From Firmicutes bacterium HGW-Firmicutes-14 (GTDB lineage: Bacteria; Bacillota; Thermincolia; Thermincolales; UBA2595): 64,000 nt of DNA. Below the pieces are notes generated by a model. It did no database searches and was not told where the DNA came from. It saw nothing but the letters and a program-made list of their open reading frames with translations. The first letter of the stretch is position 1. Each line of letters starts with the position of its first letter. Where the stretch lies: the NCBI GenBank assembly GCA_002840275.1, contig PHAB01000001.1, positions 124,001 through 188,000 of the forward strand, given 5' to 3'. Of the stretch, positions 17,277-27,393 are shown piece after piece. The position numbers and the translations under genes were made by a program.

Positions 17277-18572
17277 TTACAGATTCTTTATCAGCTCATC
17301 ACCGAACTCTGAACATTTAACCTCCCTGGCACCATCCATGAGCCGGGCAAAGTCATAGGTGACAACCTTGCTGAAGATAGTCTTTTCCACAGACCTGTAT
17401 ATAAGATCGGCTGCTTCCTGCCATCCCAGGTATTCCAGCATAAGGACTCCTGACAGTAAGACCGATCCCGGATTAACCTTGTCAAGACCTGCATATTTGG
17501 GAGCTGTACCGTGGGTTGCCTCAAACACCGCATGACCTGTAACATAATTGATGTTTGCACCGGGAGCAATCCCGATCCCACCAACCTGGGCGGCTAATGC
17601 ATCGGAAATAAAATCACCGTTAAGGTTAAGAGTGGCAATAACATCGTATTCTGCCGGCCGGGTAAGAATCTGCTGCAGAAAAGCATCGGCAATCACATCT
17701 TTTACTATAATCATATTGGCTGCTTCGGCTTCTTTCTGGGCCTTGTCCGCCGCATCTGCACCCTGTTCTTCTTTAATCCTGTCATACTGGGACCAGGTGA
17801 ATACCCTGCCGGAAAACTCCTGCTCAGCCGCTTCATAGCCCCAGTTTTTGAAAGCGCCTTCTGTAAATTTCATGATATTGCCCTTATGAACCAGGGTAAC
17901 ACTTTTACGGCCAAATTTCAGGGCGTATTCCACGGCTGCCCTGACTAACCTATATGTACCTTCCCGGGATACAGGTTTAATACCGATCCCGGAAGACCCG
18001 GGGAAACGTATTTTCCTGACACCCATTTCATCCTCAAGGAAGCGGATAACCTTTTTGGCCTCTTCACTGCCTTCGGGCCATTCAATGCCGGCATAAATAT
18101 CCTCAGAATTCTCCCGGAATATAACCATATCCACTAGTTCCGGATTTTTGACCGGAGACGGTACTCCTTCAAAATACCTGACAGGCCTGAGACAAACGTA
18201 AAGGTCCAGTTCCTGTCTGAGAGCCACATTGAGGGACCTGATCCCACCGCCTACAGGAGTCGTAAGAGGCCCTTTGATAGCCACTATGTACTCTCTGATG
18301 GCTGCCAGGGTATCTGCCGGAAGCCATTCCCCAAAAGTGTTGTAAGCCTTTTCACCGGCTAAAACTTCGAACCAGGCTATTTTCTTTTTCCCACTGTATG
18401 CCTTATGCACTGCCGCATTAAGTACCCGTGAAGCTGCAGCCATAATATCGGGACCAGTCCCATCACCCTCAATAAAGGGTATTATTGGGTTATCGGGAAC
18501 ATCCAATTTTCCTTCCCTGAAATTAATTTTTTCTCCTTCTTTTGGCAGATCATATTTTTCGAATAAAGCCAT
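17277..18572 (-). CDS. icd: isocitrate dehydrogenase, NADP-type
   Basis: A 431-residue enzyme converting isocitrate to 2-oxoglutarate and CO2. Conserved features are [11 protein letters not shown] near the N-terminus, [20 protein letters not shown] (substrate serine loop), [33 protein letters not shown], and the C-terminal [17 protein letters not shown] cofactor region, typical of the E. coli/Bacillus Icd class. It lies 76 nt downstream of a NifV-type synthase on the same strand, suggesting joint expression for 2-oxoglutarate formation. Aconitase is not in the window. It ends against the long palindromic terminator. Confidence 0.95.
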   Translation of the reverse strand: MALFEKYDLPKEGEKINFREGKLDVPDNPIIPFIEGDGTGPDIMAAASRVLNAAVHKAYSGKKKIAWFEVLAGEKAYNTFGEWLPADTLAAIREYIVAIKGPLTTPVGGGIRSLNVALRQELDLYVCLRPVRYFEGVPSPVKNPELVDMVIFRENSEDIYAGIEWPEGSEEAKKVIRFLEDEMGVRKIRFPGSSGIGIKPVSREGTYRLVRAAVEYALKFGRKSVTLVHKGNIMKFTEGAFKNWGYEAAEQEFSGRVFTWSQYDRIKEEQGADAADKAQKEAEAANMIIVKDVIADAFLQQILTRPAEYDVIATLNLNGDFISDALAAQVGGIGIAPGANINYVTGHAVFEATHGTAPKYAGLDKVNPGSVLLSGVLMLEYLGWQEAADLIYRSVEKTIFSKVVTYDFARLMDGAREVKCSEFGDELIKNL

Positions 18573-18648
18573 GTTTTCTCACCTCAATACAACATTTTAA
18601 CCTACCCGGCAAAATTAATCCATATAATTTTTAATAAAAGAAGGGCAT

Positions 18649-19800
18649 TTATGCCCTTTTACCAAAAAAATCTTCAAATATATAGACCAGTTCCTTATCA
18701 AAAAGCGACCTCTTCAGGCTTACTGCGGAGGAGCGAATCTGGGGAAGGAGGGCAGCTGCCTCGTCTTCATCCAGATGTATGCCATATTCGGCAAATTTTG
18801 CCGTCAATGCCTTTGTTCCTGAGTGCTTTCCGATGATTATCTGCCTTTCAAGCCCTACTTCTTCAGGGGCAAATACTTCATATGTCAGAGGGTTCTTAAG
18901 GGCGCCATCCGCATGAATACCTGATTCATGAGCAAACATGTTTGAACCGACGACGGCCTTCCAGGCCGGCAGTTCGCGGCCGGAAGCAAGAGAAACATAT
19001 TCAGCGATTCCCCTGAACATTGCAGTCTTAAAACCCAGGTCTATTCCCCCGATGTGTTTCAGGGCCATAACCACTTCTTCCAGAGCGGCATTTCCAGCCC
19101 TCTCTCCGAGCCCAATAACAGTAACACCGGCGTAAGAAGCGCCGGCTTTAATCCCAGCCAGGGCATTGGCTGTAGCCATGCCAAAATCGTTATGGGTATG
19201 CATTTCAATATCAATACCGACCCTGCTGATTAAGGTCTTTATCCGCTCATAGGTAGTAAAAGGGTCCAGTATACCTATAGTATCACAATAACGCAGCCTG
19301 TCTGCACCCGCTTTTTTTGCCTCCGTGGCAAACCGGACCAAAAAGTCCATATCACTCCTTGATGCATCTTCGGCATTTACAGATATATATACTCCTTCTG
19401 TTTTGGCAAATTCCACGGCTTTAACCATGTTCTCCAGAACCCATTCCCGGGTGGTCTGAAGTTTATGTTCGATATGTATATCGGAAGTGGAAATAGATAT
19501 TGCCACAGCATCAACTCCACAGTCAAGACTGTGCTGTATGTCTGATATGACAGCCCTGTTCCATCCCATTATACTGGCTGAAAGACCAAGTTTGACTATT
19601 TCTTTTACAGCCCTTTTCTCGTCTCCCCCCATAACAGGAATACCTGCTTCTATCTGATGGACACCTATTTCATCAAGGAGCCTCGCTATACGTACTTTTT
19701 CCCGGTTGGCAAAAACCACACCCGCTGTCTGTTCTCCATCACGCAGCGTAGTGTCTACTATCTTTATATCCCTCCCGGCATGAATACTCCCTTTGGTCAA
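18649..19800 (-). CDS. homocitrate synthase family (NifV-like) or Re-citrate synthase
   Basis: A 383-residue member of the isopropylmalate/homocitrate synthase family of TIM-barrel acyltransferases that condense acetyl-CoA with a 2-oxoacid. It shows the metal-site DTTLRDGEQTAGVVFA at the start, EDASRSD, MHTHNDFGMATANALAG with the HxH metal ligands, GLGERAGNAALEEVVMAL, and HESGIHADG. Sequence and length are close to NifV homocitrate synthases. No nif gene is nearby; the partner is icd, so Re-type citrate synthesis is an alternative. The likely start is TTG behind AAGGGGTGA. There is no C-terminal leucine-type regulatory domain, so 2-isopropylmalate synthase is unlikely. Exact substrate is open. 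Confidence 0.85.
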   Translation of the reverse strand: MTKGSIHAGRDIKIVDTTLRDGEQTAGVVFANREKVRIARLLDEIGVHQIEAGIPVMGGDEKRAVKEIVKLGLSASIMGWNRAVISDIQHSLDCGVDAVAISISTSDIHIEHKLQTTREWVLENMVKAVEFAKTEGVYISVNAEDASRSDMDFLVRFATEAKKAGADRLRYCDTIGILDPFTTYERIKTLISRVGIDIEMHTHNDFGMATANALAGIKAGASYAGVTVIGLGERAGNAALEEVVMALKHIGGIDLGFKTAMFRGIAEYVSLASGRELPAWKAVVGSNMFAHESGIHADGALKNPLTYEVFAPEEVGLERQIIIGKHSGTKALTAKFAEYGIHLDEDEAAALLPQIRSSAVSLKRSLFDKELVYIFEDFFGKRA

Positions 19801-19947
19801 AACACCATCACCCCTTGTCCGGCAAATAATTAATTGGTCTGTTTTTTAGAGAGCCAGACATATATATTTTACCATGAAGGCATATTCTTGAGAAGCTTTA
19901 ATATGGATTTCACAGGCTTTTTTTGGACTTTAATTTCTGACAATAAA

Positions 19948-19977
19948 ATATTGGCACCTTTTTATAGGTGCCAATAT
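19948..19977 (-). terminator. intrinsic terminator after the trypsin-like protease gene
   Basis: A perfect 12-bp stem (19948-19959 with 19966-19977) with a 6-nt loop is followed on the minus strand by TTTATTG. It begins 12 nt after the protease stop codon. Confidence 0.82.
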
Positions 19978-19988
19978 ATCAAATTGGC

Positions 19989-21002
19989 CTAAAATGTTAT
20001 GTCCAATTGTTCCATAACATTTTGTATTTTGTTAAATACTGTCGTCTTATCGGAACCGGCGAACAAAAGGCCTATGGCTCGTTTTTTGTCATCAAGCACC
20101 AGGGACCCGCTGTCTCCTCCCTGAGACATGGGGGAGGCAATAATCTGGTCTTCAAATACCGCTTCTTCTCCATCACCCATATCAACCTGAACAGTGGCAT
20201 TAACAGCCTTTATGGTTCCATTGGTAACCCCTGTGGTCCTGCCGCTTTTAACCACTTTCATTCCCACTTCTGCTTCCGCAACTCCCTTTACCTGGCCGAT
20301 GTCCAGTATTTCCGGGTTAATTTTGCCGGGATTCAGAGGTTTTGCAACTGCGGCATCAATCAGGTTTCCTGTTTCTGATTCACGGAGTACTTTCACCATA
20401 TATTCCGGTGCCACAAGACGGCACAGGGCATTAACCCAAAACTCTGCAGACGCAGCCTTGGGACAGGCAGATTGGGTGTAAAGTTTATCGATGGGTTTAA
20501 ACCTGAACAACACTCCTATCCTGTCCTTATCCATCAAACCCCCGTCATGAGGGCCGGGAAGCAATATGGGGTCACCAACCTTGGCCCGCTTATCCCGGCC
20601 GTTGGTCCCATTAGCCAGTACATGGTTATTGGAGAGAATCAGGGATTGACCGGTTTTCCGGTCTTTGACCACAGCCCCAAAAGTACCCGCTGTAATCTTA
20701 TAGTGGCCGATACTAACCCCCGGTTGGGCCGGAATCCCCCTTTCTGTTCGGCTCAGCAGCCTCAAATCGCCGACTTCAATTACGTCTGTCACAACACCCT
20801 CTAAATCCTTTGGCACAATATTATGGGCCTCCAGCTGGCTTTCCGGCAGTTTGTGTTTAACCAGCACCACCACACCCATTTTAGGTTGTCCGGTTGATAC
20901 TTCTATGGCAGAATCTTTATATCCAATACCGACACCGACAACATTCTTCATGGATAACAGCTTGTTCTTGTGTTTGCTGAGAACAGACCTTATTTTATCC
21001 AT
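19989..21002 (-). CDS. trypsin-like (chymotrypsin-fold) serine protease, no signal peptide
   Basis: A 337-residue protein. The catalytic triad can be read as His in LILSNNHVLA, Asp in LIDAAVAKPL, and Ser in SPMSQGGDSGSLVLDD, giving a chymotrypsin-like fold. A leading domain of about 90 residues (KNVVGVGIGYKDSAIEV onward) matches the N-terminal part often found in Nal1-type bacterial trypsin-like proteins. There is no signal peptide or PDZ domain, unlike secreted HtrA. It has its own terminator at 19948-19977 and a large palindrome upstream at 21078-21201. Substrate is unknown. Confidence 0.82.
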   Translation of the reverse strand: MDKIRSVLSKHKNKLLSMKNVVGVGIGYKDSAIEVSTGQPKMGVVVLVKHKLPESQLEAHNIVPKDLEGVVTDVIEVGDLRLLSRTERGIPAQPGVSIGHYKITAGTFGAVVKDRKTGQSLILSNNHVLANGTNGRDKRAKVGDPILLPGPHDGGLMDKDRIGVLFRFKPIDKLYTQSACPKAASAEFWVNALCRLVAPEYMVKVLRESETGNLIDAAVAKPLNPGKINPEILDIGQVKGVAEAEVGMKVVKSGRTTGVTNGTIKAVNATVQVDMGDGEEAVFEDQIIASPMSQGGDSGSLVLDDKKRAIGLLFAGSDKTTVFNKIQNVMEQLDITF

Positions 21003-21077
21003 CCTTATCCCCCTTCCTGATAGTTGAAATCACTACATTATATGCAGTGAATTTCCTATCGGGAAGTGAGGAGGGGG

Positions 21078-21201
21078 GTCCCATAAGTACTAGGGCACTC
21101 TTTATTTTTAGCTGACAGCTTTCAGAGAATGATGACCGGGGAATCTCCGAAGGCTGCGATCAAAAAATGAAGGGAGTGCCCCAAGTTTTGACTTATGGGA
21201 C
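21078..21201. repeat. 124-bp nested inverted repeat
   Basis: Outer arms GTCCCATAAGT (21078-21088) and ACTTATGGGAC (21191-21201) are perfect. They are followed inward by GGGCACTC (21093-21100) with GAGTGCCC (21174-21181), then an A/T-rich pairing, CAGCTTTC with GAAGGCTG (one G-U), and an apical CGGGG/CTCCG stem. It lies between the SLH gene and the protease gene, both on the minus strand. It has no T-tract. It could be a MITE-like element or a structured leader of the protease; I did not recognise a family. Confidence 0.65.
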
Positions 21202-21242
21202 ACTCACCCTTTGCAAAAAGAATAGAGTTTTTTTACCGGTAG

Positions 21243-23426
21243 TTATTTAGGAGAATCCCTTTCAATAATCCTGGCGATAATTGCTGCAGCTTCGGCCCGG
21301 GTCACATTTTGCCGGGGATTGAAATTACCCTTATCATCCCCCATGATAAGTCCCATATTAACTGAAGAAATTACTGCATCCTGAGCCCAGTCCGATATTT
21401 TCCCGGCATCATTGAAACGGTCAAGGGTAGCATCCCCTTCAGCTTCCGAACCGTTCAAACCATTTACAAGTATAACTGCCAGCTCTTCCCTGGTAACTCC
21501 TTCGTCAGGATTAAACTTTCCGTCATATCCGTTGATGATCCCGGCTTTATATGCTGCCTCAATATAACCGTAATACTGGTGCATCATAGGCACATCAGAA
21601 AAAGACGGGACATTAGGCAGATATTGGTTCAATTCAAGAGCCTTGATAAGCATTGCTGTGACTTCTCCCCTGCTAATCGGGTCATCAGGTTTAAATAGCT
21701 GCCGGGTATTATCGGTAATATTCATTTCAGCAAGTTTGGCGATATCACCCTCAGCCCAGTGTCCGGCAATGTCCCGGTAGGCAGCCTTTGAATAGAGCGG
21801 GCCACCCCAGCGGCTTTTAACCTCACCTGTTTTGGCATCAATATAAAAATCAGAATAGTTGATCCGGTAAACAAGGCGGGTTTGCCATTCATTGCCGTCT
21901 CTTAACCGCGTATAACCTACCTCAAAACCATTCTGGTTAGTAAAGATATCGACAGCTCTTTCCGGTGTGATCAAATCTTCTGTTGACGGGAAGTCTGCTT
22001 TTCCCCAATTAATATTAAATGTTGTAACCTTTCCCTCGCCGCTAACGGTCACATATGCCCCATTATCCGGGAAAGGAATCCCGTTAACCAGACGGCTGAA
22101 ATTAAAATAGTAATATTGAGATTTCTGCCTGGTGGACTGGTACGGATATTCGTAATAAGGGTTGCCGGTTTCTTTGCGCAGTTGATTTACCTTAGCCGGC
22201 GCTACTTCTTTCAGGAAATCTATAGCAATTTTCCGGGCTTCAGCCTCGGTGATATTGGCCTGGGGCATGCTGCCCGGGTCATAACCGGTATCGATGTTTG
22301 TTACCTCACCGGTACTTGCATTGATACCCACATTCAGGTAGCCATACATGCCGTTTTGGGTCATATTGTTCCACGAGAAGTTCCAGATGGAAGGATAAAC
22401 CCCGCTGGGGTCTTCATTATAATATGCATTTGCAAACCTGTACCCTTCAGGGATATCGACCCATTTACCGGCTAACGCAGCGGCTTCTTCCATGGTCAGG
22501 GAGACTTCAGGCAGCTCAGAAGCAGCCGTATTGCTGATTGGTTCATTGGATATCTGGGGAATAGTTGCAGTTTTTCCCATGTAATCGATAACTTCACCGG
22601 TAGTCGCATCGATATACATGGGTGCATAGTTTTTCGGCAGGTAACCCAGTGCCACGTTTTGCTCGGGACGGACTGAGGCCTCGTTCCAGACGCTGATGTA
22701 ACCCAGGTCAAGACCGATTTTTTCACCAAATATCTCTTTGGCCTGTTTGAGATATACCACTTCTCCGACTGTGGGAATTTCTTCATTGTCCCAGTTATAA
22801 TAATAAGATACAATTTGTCCGGTGGTGCTGCTGACATTCACATTGATTCCGTTGTCCCAATACGGGTATCCGTTTACAACCCTGGTAAACCGGAAATAAT
22901 ATTCAACAGCCGGACGCGGGGGCAATATTGCCGCTCCACCTTTTAAAAGCAAAGCTTTTTCTCTGACTGCTTCCTCTTCTGCAGTAATCCAGACATTCGG
23001 GTCAACCGGGGGTTCCAGCCGAAGATGACCATATTCATCGGGATTTATGTTCTGGACATATTCTTCGGCTATTTTTCGGGCATCTTCCAAAGAATATTTT
23101 GTTTGTCCCTCGTAGTTCTCCGATGACCATCTCCAGAAGCTTCTAATCTTCCCGGTCATCGCGTCAATCTCGACCGAAATGTCTCCCGGTTTTTCCGGTT
23201 TCCCGCTATTCCAGTTGAATGACCATACCTGGTTTCCGGTTTCCTCATAACGATAATTAATGCCTGTCAGTTTCATGTCTTCCGGGATTTCCATTTGACT
23301 CCTGGCTATTTTCATTGCTTCTTCCCTGCTTATCTGGGGACTGGGGATGTCAAGCGCTGCGGCAGGAGAAACAACCGAAAAAAGGAACACTGCTAATACT
23401 AAGAGGCTTATTAGTCTTTTTTTCAT
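21243..23426 (-). CDS. S-layer homology domain surface protein with YcdB/PepSY-like repeats
   Basis: A 727-residue secreted protein. The ATG at 23426 is chosen because AAGGAGAGG lies about 5 nt upstream; an upstream in-frame start at 23462 lacks this. It has a signal peptide (MKKRLISLLVLAVFLFSVVS, cleaved near AAALD). Two repeats of a YcdB/PepSY-like module with ISREEAMKIARSQ and LTMEEAAALAGKW starts, each containing aromatic WSFNWN and TGEVxxxxG strands, fill residues about 25-560. Three SLH domains follow, starting at YRDIAGHWAEGDIAKLA, FSDVPMMHQYYGYIEAAYKA and FNDAGKISDWAQDAVISSV. SLH domains bind pyruvylated secondary wall polymers. The PepSY-like part may inhibit or sense proteases, which is inference. 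Confidence 0.88.
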   Translation of the reverse strand: MKKRLISLLVLAVFLFSVVSPAAALDIPSPQISREEAMKIARSQMEIPEDMKLTGINYRYEETGNQVWSFNWNSGKPEKPGDISVEIDAMTGKIRSFWRWSSENYEGQTKYSLEDARKIAEEYVQNINPDEYGHLRLEPPVDPNVWITAEEEAVREKALLLKGGAAILPPRPAVEYYFRFTRVVNGYPYWDNGINVNVSSTTGQIVSYYYNWDNEEIPTVGEVVYLKQAKEIFGEKIGLDLGYISVWNEASVRPEQNVALGYLPKNYAPMYIDATTGEVIDYMGKTATIPQISNEPISNTAASELPEVSLTMEEAAALAGKWVDIPEGYRFANAYYNEDPSGVYPSIWNFSWNNMTQNGMYGYLNVGINASTGEVTNIDTGYDPGSMPQANITEAEARKIAIDFLKEVAPAKVNQLRKETGNPYYEYPYQSTRQKSQYYYFNFSRLVNGIPFPDNGAYVTVSGEGKVTTFNINWGKADFPSTEDLITPERAVDIFTNQNGFEVGYTRLRDGNEWQTRLVYRINYSDFYIDAKTGEVKSRWGGPLYSKAAYRDIAGHWAEGDIAKLAEMNITDNTRQLFKPDDPISRGEVTAMLIKALELNQYLPNVPSFSDVPMMHQYYGYIEAAYKAGIINGYDGKFNPDEGVTREELAVILVNGLNGSEAEGDATLDRFNDAGKISDWAQDAVISSVNMGLIMGDDKGNFNPRQNVTRAEAAAIIARIIERDSPK

Positions 23427-23626
23427 ACAACCCTCTCCTTGTATAATAATCTGGGGAATCAAACTTTCGGCTGTCCCACCTCCCGCCTGAAAAATTTTTC
23501 CAATTAACTATTTCATCTCTTTGACTGTGTTTCCTGCCAAAATGTTCCGCAGCAAAAAATTTTTTTATGGCATATACCATAGCAATTCTGATAATAATTT
23601 AAACCAACGAAAGGTGGTTAAATAAA

Positions 23627-23794
23627 ATGAGCCGTTTTTCGGTAAGATACGGGATTGACCGCTGTCCGGCCACAAAGAACTACAGTTACGAAACCCACTG
23701 CCGCCATTGTGACTTTCGCGGTTCGGAAAAGAAGGATTGCTGTGAATGTGTATATTCTCTTTTCAAACACCGGGGGTCGGGGAAAAGCAGGTGA
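23627..23794 (+). CDS. small cysteine/histidine-rich protein (55 residues)
   Basis: A short open frame starting MSRFSVRYGIDRCPATKNYS, preceded by AAAGGTGG about 10 nt upstream. It contains six Cys and two nearby His (C13, H24, C25, H27, C28, C38, C39, C41), suggesting a metal-binding knuckle, and ends in a basic tail. No family recognised. It lies in the gap between the gatB and SLH genes, on the opposite strand to both. The Shine-Dalgarno and dense cysteine pattern favour a real gene. Confidence 0.55.
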   Translation: MSRFSVRYGIDRCPATKNYSYETHCRHCDFRGSEKKDCCECVYSLFKHRGSGKSR

Positions 23795-23820
23795 ATTATA
23801 ATTAGATTTTCAAATAAAAA

Positions 23821-23840
23821 AAGACCGGGATTCCGGTCTT
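23821..23840 (-). terminator. intrinsic terminator of the gatCAB operon
   Basis: A perfect 8-bp stem, AAGACCGG (23821-23828) with CCGGTCTT (23833-23840), closes a 4-nt loop and is followed on the minus strand by a T-run. It lies 26 nt after the gatB stop codon. Confidence 0.9.
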
Positions 23841-23865
23841 CATTCCAAATTTATTAAATTGATAT

Positions 23866-25317
23866 TTATTTCATCTTTTCCCTCAGGAGCCTGTTGACGA
23901 GCTCTGGGTTAGCCTGCCCGCGGGTGGCCTTCATAACCTGACCTACCAGAAAACCGATAGCCTTTTCCTTGCCGTTTTGAAAATCCTGTACCGATTGAGG
24001 GTTCCCCGCAATCACTTCATCAACCATAGAGGCTATGGCACCTTCATCGGTGATTTGTTTTAATCCTTTTGATTCAGTAATTACTCCGGGTTTTTCACCT
24101 TTCTCCTGCATATCCTTGAAAACATCTTTGGCTATCTTGCCGCTGATATCTCCCCGATCAATCAGTTCAACCAGTTCTGCCAGGTTTTCCGCCGGGACAG
24201 GGAACTCAGGGTCAGCTACAGTCATCCCGGAAGCATTTGTAAACTTTAGCAATTCTCCCATGACCCAATTGCTAAGGGCTTTGGCATTCTTAGTATATTT
24301 TAGGCCCCGGTCAAAATAGTCAGAGATCTCTTTCTGTCCGGTAATAACTTCCGCGTCATACTCAGGGAGGCCGTATTCCTTTACATACCGCTCCTTGCGA
24401 GCGTCAGGCAATTCAGGCAGTGTTTTGCGGACCTCTTCAACCCATTCCGGAGAAATTACGAGAGGTACCAGATCAGGGTCAGGGAAGTACCGGTAATCAT
24501 GGGCCTCTTCCTTGCCACGCATAGAAATGGTAATTCCCTTGGTTTCATCCCAGGTCCTTGTCTCCTGGACAACTTCTCCGCCTTCCTCAATGACATCAAT
24601 CTGTCTTTCAACTTCGTATTCCAGGGCCTTCTGGAGGGCGCGGAAGGAATTCATGTTTTTCAGTTCTGTCCTGGTGCCAAATTCTTTTTGTCCCACCGGC
24701 CGCACAGATATATTGGCATCACATCTTAAAGACCCCTCTTCCATCTTACAGTCAGATATATCGATATACTGCAGTATGGCCTTGAGTTTCTCCAGATAAA
24801 GCCTTGCATCTTCAGGGGAGCGGATATCAGGTTCAGATACTATCTCCAGCAGGGGGACAGCTGTCCTGTTATAATCTACAAGGGAATACCTTGATGAAGC
24901 CATAGTTATACCCTGATGCACCAGCTTTCCGGCATCTTCTTCCATATGTACCCTTGTAATACCGATCGTTTTGTGTTCTCCCTCTGCCGTTATCTCAAGG
25001 TAACCGTGCTCACAAATGGGCAGGTCATACTGGGAAATCTGATAATTTTTCGGCAGGTCCGGGTAATAATAGTTTTTCCGGTCAAACTTACTGAACCCGG
25101 CTATCTTACAATTCAATGCCAGCCCTGTTTTTATGGCAAACTCGATCACCTTTTTGTTGGCTACCGGCAAGGTTCCGGGCAGCCCCAAACAGACAGGACA
25201 TATATTTGTATTTGGGTCAGCTCCGAATTCCGTAGAGGAACAACAAAATATTTTGGAATTCGTCTTTAGCTCTGTATGAACTTCAAGACCAATTACGATT
25301 TCATAATCAGTTGACAT
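23866..25317 (-). CDS. gatB: aspartyl/glutamyl-tRNA amidotransferase subunit B
   Basis: A 483-residue GatB, the tRNA-binding and kinase subunit of GatCAB, which converts Glu-tRNA(Gln) or Asp-tRNA(Asn) to the amidated forms. The ATG at 25317 gives the family start [19 protein letters not shown], with AGGTGA upstream; the frame continues upstream into gatA but those residues are not part of the protein. Motifs include [24 protein letters not shown] and HMEEDAGKL, followed by the C-terminal YqeY-like tail domain. It starts 13 nt after the gatA stop. Confidence 0.96.
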   Translation of the reverse strand: MSTDYEIVIGLEVHTELKTNSKIFCCSSTEFGADPNTNICPVCLGLPGTLPVANKKVIEFAIKTGLALNCKIAGFSKFDRKNYYYPDLPKNYQISQYDLPICEHGYLEITAEGEHKTIGITRVHMEEDAGKLVHQGITMASSRYSLVDYNRTAVPLLEIVSEPDIRSPEDARLYLEKLKAILQYIDISDCKMEEGSLRCDANISVRPVGQKEFGTRTELKNMNSFRALQKALEYEVERQIDVIEEGGEVVQETRTWDETKGITISMRGKEEAHDYRYFPDPDLVPLVISPEWVEEVRKTLPELPDARKERYVKEYGLPEYDAEVITGQKEISDYFDRGLKYTKNAKALSNWVMGELLKFTNASGMTVADPEFPVPAENLAELVELIDRGDISGKIAKDVFKDMQEKGEKPGVITESKGLKQITDEGAIASMVDEVIAGNPQSVQDFQNGKEKAIGFLVGQVMKATRGQANPELVNRLLREKMK

Positions 25318-25330
25318 ATCAATAATCACC

Positions 25331-26791
25331 TCATTCCAGGTTGGGTTTGGCTTTATAATACCCGGTACTTTGTTCAAAGGCATATGCAGCCTTAAACAGG
25401 ATCCCTTCCCCAAATGGTCTGCCCATCAACTGCAGTCCTACAGGCAGCCCGCCGATAAACCCGCAGGGCACAGACATCGCAGGAATCCCTGCCAGGTTGA
25501 CAGAAATAGTGAATATATCTGTCAGGTACATCTGAATGGGGTCATCCACCTTTTCACCACATTTAAAGGCAGGAGTCGGAGAAATCGGTGACAGAATGAT
25601 GTCATACTTCTCAAAGGCCCTGTCAAAATCCTGTTTGATAAGGGTCCTAACCTTCAGCGCTTTAAGATAATAAGCGTCATAGTATCCGGAACTGAGGGCA
25701 TATGTTCCCAGCATTATCCTCCTTTTGACTTCTTCGCCAAATCCCTCGCTTCTGGAGCGCTTATACATAGTGACAATATCTTCCGCTGTTTCGTCCCTGT
25801 AACCATATCCCACCCCGTCATAGCGGGCCAGATTGGAACTGGCCTCAGCTGTTGCCAAAAGGTAGTAGACAGGCAGGGCATATTCAGTATGGGGCAGGGA
25901 GGTCTCCTCACAAACAGCGCCGAGTTCCTCAAACTTTTTGACAGCCCCGTCAATCGCCGAGCGTACTCCGGGGTCAGTTCCCTCAATAAAGTATTCGGCA
26001 GGAATGCCAATTTTCAGCCCTTTTATATCTCCGGTTAGAGAAGCTGTGTAATCAGGTACTTCAAACCGGGCTGAAGTAGAATCCATAGGATCATGCCCTG
26101 CAATTGCCCGGTATACCAGAGCACAATCCTCTACGTCCTTGGCAAAAGGACCAATTTGATCCAGAGATGACGCAAATGCCACCAGTCCATACCTGGAAAC
26201 CGTGCCATAAGTAGGCTTTAATCCAACCACACCACAGAAGGAAGCAGGCTGGCGGATAGAGCCGCCCGTATCTGAACCCAGGGAATATATAGTTTCATCG
26301 GCAGCAACCGCTGCTGCACTGCCTCCGCTGGAACCGCCCGGTACTCTTTCCAGGTCCCATGGGTTACGGGTGGCAAAAAACCGGGAATTTTCCGTTGACG
26401 ATCCCATGGCGAATTCGTCCAGGTTTGACTTACCCACCATAACCGCCCCTGCATGATTTAACTTCCTGACAACTGTTGCACTGTAAGGAGGGACAAAATT
26501 ACTTAGCATTTTTGACGAGCAGGTGGTAAGAACACCTTCTGTACACATATTGTCTTTTATGACAACAGGGATTCCCTCAAGGAGTCCGATGCTTTCCCCA
26601 CGGGCAATCTTATCATCCACTCCCCGGGCCCGGTCCATGGCAATATCCCTGGTCAGGGTGACAAGGGCCCTGACCTTTTCGTCAACCTCATCTATCCTTT
26701 TAAAAACAGCTTCCGTTATCTCAACGGAGCTGACCTCTTTGCCCAACAATTTTTCATGAAGTTCATGGGCAGTTAAAGTGTTAAGCTTCAA
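25331..26791 (-). CDS. gatA: aspartyl/glutamyl-tRNA amidotransferase subunit A
   Basis: A 486-residue amidase-signature enzyme releasing ammonia from glutamine for tRNA transamidation. The Ser-cisSer-Lys centre is visible: the lysine in [10 protein letters not shown], and [14 protein letters not shown] followed by [21 protein letters not shown]. Length matches the family. Its start overlaps the gatC end by 4 nt and its stop lies 13 nt before gatB, a tight gatC-gatA-gatB operon. Confidence 0.97.
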   Translation of the reverse strand: MKLNTLTAHELHEKLLGKEVSSVEITEAVFKRIDEVDEKVRALVTLTRDIAMDRARGVDDKIARGESIGLLEGIPVVIKDNMCTEGVLTTCSSKMLSNFVPPYSATVVRKLNHAGAVMVGKSNLDEFAMGSSTENSRFFATRNPWDLERVPGGSSGGSAAAVAADETIYSLGSDTGGSIRQPASFCGVVGLKPTYGTVSRYGLVAFASSLDQIGPFAKDVEDCALVYRAIAGHDPMDSTSARFEVPDYTASLTGDIKGLKIGIPAEYFIEGTDPGVRSAIDGAVKKFEELGAVCEETSLPHTEYALPVYYLLATAEASSNLARYDGVGYGYRDETAEDIVTMYKRSRSEGFGEEVKRRIMLGTYALSSGYYDAYYLKALKVRTLIKQDFDRAFEKYDIILSPISPTPAFKCGEKVDDPIQMYLTDIFTISVNLAGIPAMSVPCGFIGGLPVGLQLMGRPFGEGILFKAAYAFEQSTGYYKAKPNLE

Positions 26792-27090
26792 CCTTCGATC
26801 CCTCCATCAGCTAAAATCCTGGGTACTCGGAAGTAGTTTCCTTCTTTTTCAGGAGCATTGGACAATGCCTTTTCATTTGGCAGGTGGTCACAGACCCGGT
26901 CTTCCCTGAAAACGTTATTTATTGGCAAGATATGGGCGGTCGGGGGGACATTTTCGGTATCCAGCTTATTTAACGCCTCAGCATATTCGAGAATAGCGCT
27001 TAACTGGGTCGCGTATTTTTCTTTCTCTTCCTCGCTCAGTTCCAGCCTGGCCAGCAGAGCCACGTGTTCAACCTGCTCTTTTGTAAGCAT
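26788..27090 (-). CDS. gatC: aspartyl/glutamyl-tRNA amidotransferase subunit C
   Basis: A 100-residue helical protein that stabilises GatA on GatB. It has the family start [20 protein letters not shown], a middle [15 protein letters not shown] and the C-terminal LREDRVCD-type segment (here [20 protein letters not shown]). It is first in the operon, with a promoter at 27125-27153 and AAGGTGA before the ATG. Confidence 0.95.
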   Translation of the reverse strand: MLTKEQVEHVALLARLELSEEEKEKYATQLSAILEYAEALNKLDTENVPPTAHILPINNVFREDRVCDHLPNEKALSNAPEKEGNYFRVPRILADGGIEG

Positions 27091-27124
27091 TTTTTCACCT
27101 TCCCATAAGTTTTCACGATATTAC

Positions 27125-27153
27125 ATTATATCAAATTCCCTTATTTATGACAA
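27125..27153 (-). promoter_or_regulatory. sigma-A-type promoter of gatCAB
   Basis: The minus strand reads TTGTCA (27153-27148), a 17-nt spacer and TATAAT (27130-27125), 35 nt before the gatC start. Confidence 0.75.
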
Positions 27154-27255
27154 GTCATGGTCCTGCTGTGTAAGGTTCACTGCAAAGGCAAATATCTGTT
27201 TCTTAAACATAGTTTACCTTGTAATTGGTAATCATATTTTCGGAGGCGAAATACG

Positions 27256-27393
27256 TTGTTTAAAATAAAAATGCTTACTATCAGGGACAAAAAAACCGGG
27301 AAATATAAAGTCAGGTATTATGCCGAAGTTTTTCTCTCCCAAGGCCGGAAGATACCCCTTATACTCTATCATCGCCCGGAAGGCGGAAGATAA
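27256..27393 (+). CDS. small basic hypothetical protein (45 residues)
   Basis: A short frame with a TTG start 9 nt after GGAGG (27242-27246), reading MFKIKMLTIRDKKTGKYKVR and ending in LYHRPEGGR. It is rich in Lys and Arg with alternating hydrophobics. No family recognised. A second possible start is the ATG at 27271. It precedes a hairpin region and the small CBM gene, all on the plus strand. The ribosome site is the main support. Confidence 0.4.
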   Translation: MFKIKMLTIRDKKTGKYKVRYYAEVFLSQGRKIPLILYHRPEGGR

